NCBI GenBank assembly: GCA_022707725.1
Contig: JAKJAB010000237.1
Location: 1 to 5,480 of the forward strand
From: Chloroflexota bacterium
GTDB lineage: Bacteria > Chloroflexota > Anaerolineae > B4-G1 > SLSP01
Length of the DNA: 5,480 nt
Direction of reading: 5' to 3'
The position numbers and the translations under genes are program-made. Below the pieces are notes generated by a model that was not told the DNA's origin, did no database searches, and was given only the letters and a program-made list of their open reading frames with translations. This document shows, piece by piece, positions 5,333 through 5,480 of the stretch. The first letter of the stretch is position 1. The number at the start of each line of letters is the position of its first letter.

Positions 5333-5383
5333 GAAACAACTATTCTTTGGATCAAGATGGTTGTTTTCACTGCCCGATCCAAA
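5333..5383. repeat. two interleaved inverted repeats upstream of the ABC promoter
   Basis: AAACAAC (5334-5340) pairs with GTTGTTT (5360-5366). TTTGGATC (5346-5353) pairs with GATCCAAA (5376-5383). The two pairs are interleaved, so both cannot form at once as simple hairpins. They lie in the -15 to -70 region of the ABC promoter and may be regulator sites or remnants of a mobile or dispersed element. No coding sequence is seen here. Confidence 0.4.
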
Positions 5384-5411
5384 CAAAAAGCGCGGGATCG
5401 CAATCCCGCGC
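5381..5411 (-). terminator. intrinsic terminator for a minus-strand gene beyond the right edge
   Basis: A perfect 9-base GC-rich stem, GCGCGGGAT (5390-5398) with ATCCCGCGC (5403-5411), has a 4-base loop. On the minus strand it is followed by TTTTTGTTT (5389-5381). On the plus strand no T-run follows. It therefore ends transcription coming from the right, and implies a minus-strand gene ending beyond position 5480. It also insulates the ABC operon promoter from that gene. Confidence 0.72.
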
Positions 5412-5432
5412 CAATATATAACAGGGGAAATG

Positions 5433-5471
5433 GTTCGTAGTCATTGCGGCGCTGAAGCGCCCCCTACGAAC
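5433..5471. repeat. nested palindrome resembling a dispersed repeat
   Basis: Outer arms GTTCGTAG (5433-5440) and CTACGAAC (5464-5471) enclose an inner stem GGCGC (5448-5452) and GCGCC (5457-5461) with loop TGAA. Stem-loops with TTCGTAG-type ends and a GCTGAAGC-like centre are, as far as I recall, common in intergenic regions of Chloroflexota. That link is from memory only. It sits between the terminator and the right edge and has no coding potential. Confidence 0.5.
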
Positions 5472-5480
5472 TCAATCCCT

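Noticed and set aside
1..5480. CRISPR array, tRNA, rRNA, transposase or integrase
   Set aside because: No regularly spaced direct repeats, no tRNA-like cloverleaf or rRNA stretch, and no transposase or recombinase motif was found on either strand.

Overview
The window looks like chromosomal DNA from a GC-rich bacterium with AT-rich intergenic regions, good sigma70-type promoters and clear Shine-Dalgarno sites. The ornithine aminotransferase, the single-domain cyclic-nucleotide-binding protein and the style of the small palindromic repeats suggest Chloroflexota. That assignment rests on family resemblance recalled from memory and is only moderately secure.

Layout, left to right. (1) Positions 1-601, minus strand: the N-terminal 200 codons of a KAP-family P-loop NTPase that runs off the left edge. 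It has a near-consensus promoter and a leader hairpin. (2) Positions 602-876: a divergent promoter region. (3) Positions 877-1983, plus: ornithine aminotransferase (rocD). Its reading frame is intact, but about 33 residues that normally include the PLP phosphate-binding segment are missing. (4) Positions 2069-2736, plus: a two-gene unit made of a stand-alone cyclic-nucleotide-binding domain protein and an unrecognised 68-residue protein, joined by a 4-base ATGA overlap. The unit has a perfect -10 box and a run of eight Gs just before the start codon. (5) Positions 2736-2822: nested inverted repeats between converging genes. (6) Positions 5292 down to 2825, minus: an ABC exporter operon, ATPase first and then a permease, again with an ATGA overlap. 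The permease appears to be an ABC-2 permease fused to a C-terminal SpoIIM-like membrane domain. Its promoter carries a 23-bp palindrome covering the last base of the -10 box and the ribosome-binding site. (7) Positions 5333-5480: no gene is seen. The stretch holds inverted repeats, a minus-strand intrinsic terminator for a gene beyond the right edge, and a nested palindrome resembling a dispersed repeat.

The genes do not form one pathway. RocD belongs to arginine/ornithine and proline metabolism, the cyclic-nucleotide pair looks like a small sensor module, and the ABC pair is a membrane exporter of unknown substrate. The items most worth a second look are the internal deletion in rocD, the permease-SpoIIM fusion, the coupled sensor/68-residue pair with its G-tract leader, and the operator-like palindrome at the ABC promoter. 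No complete new system can be shown from this window.
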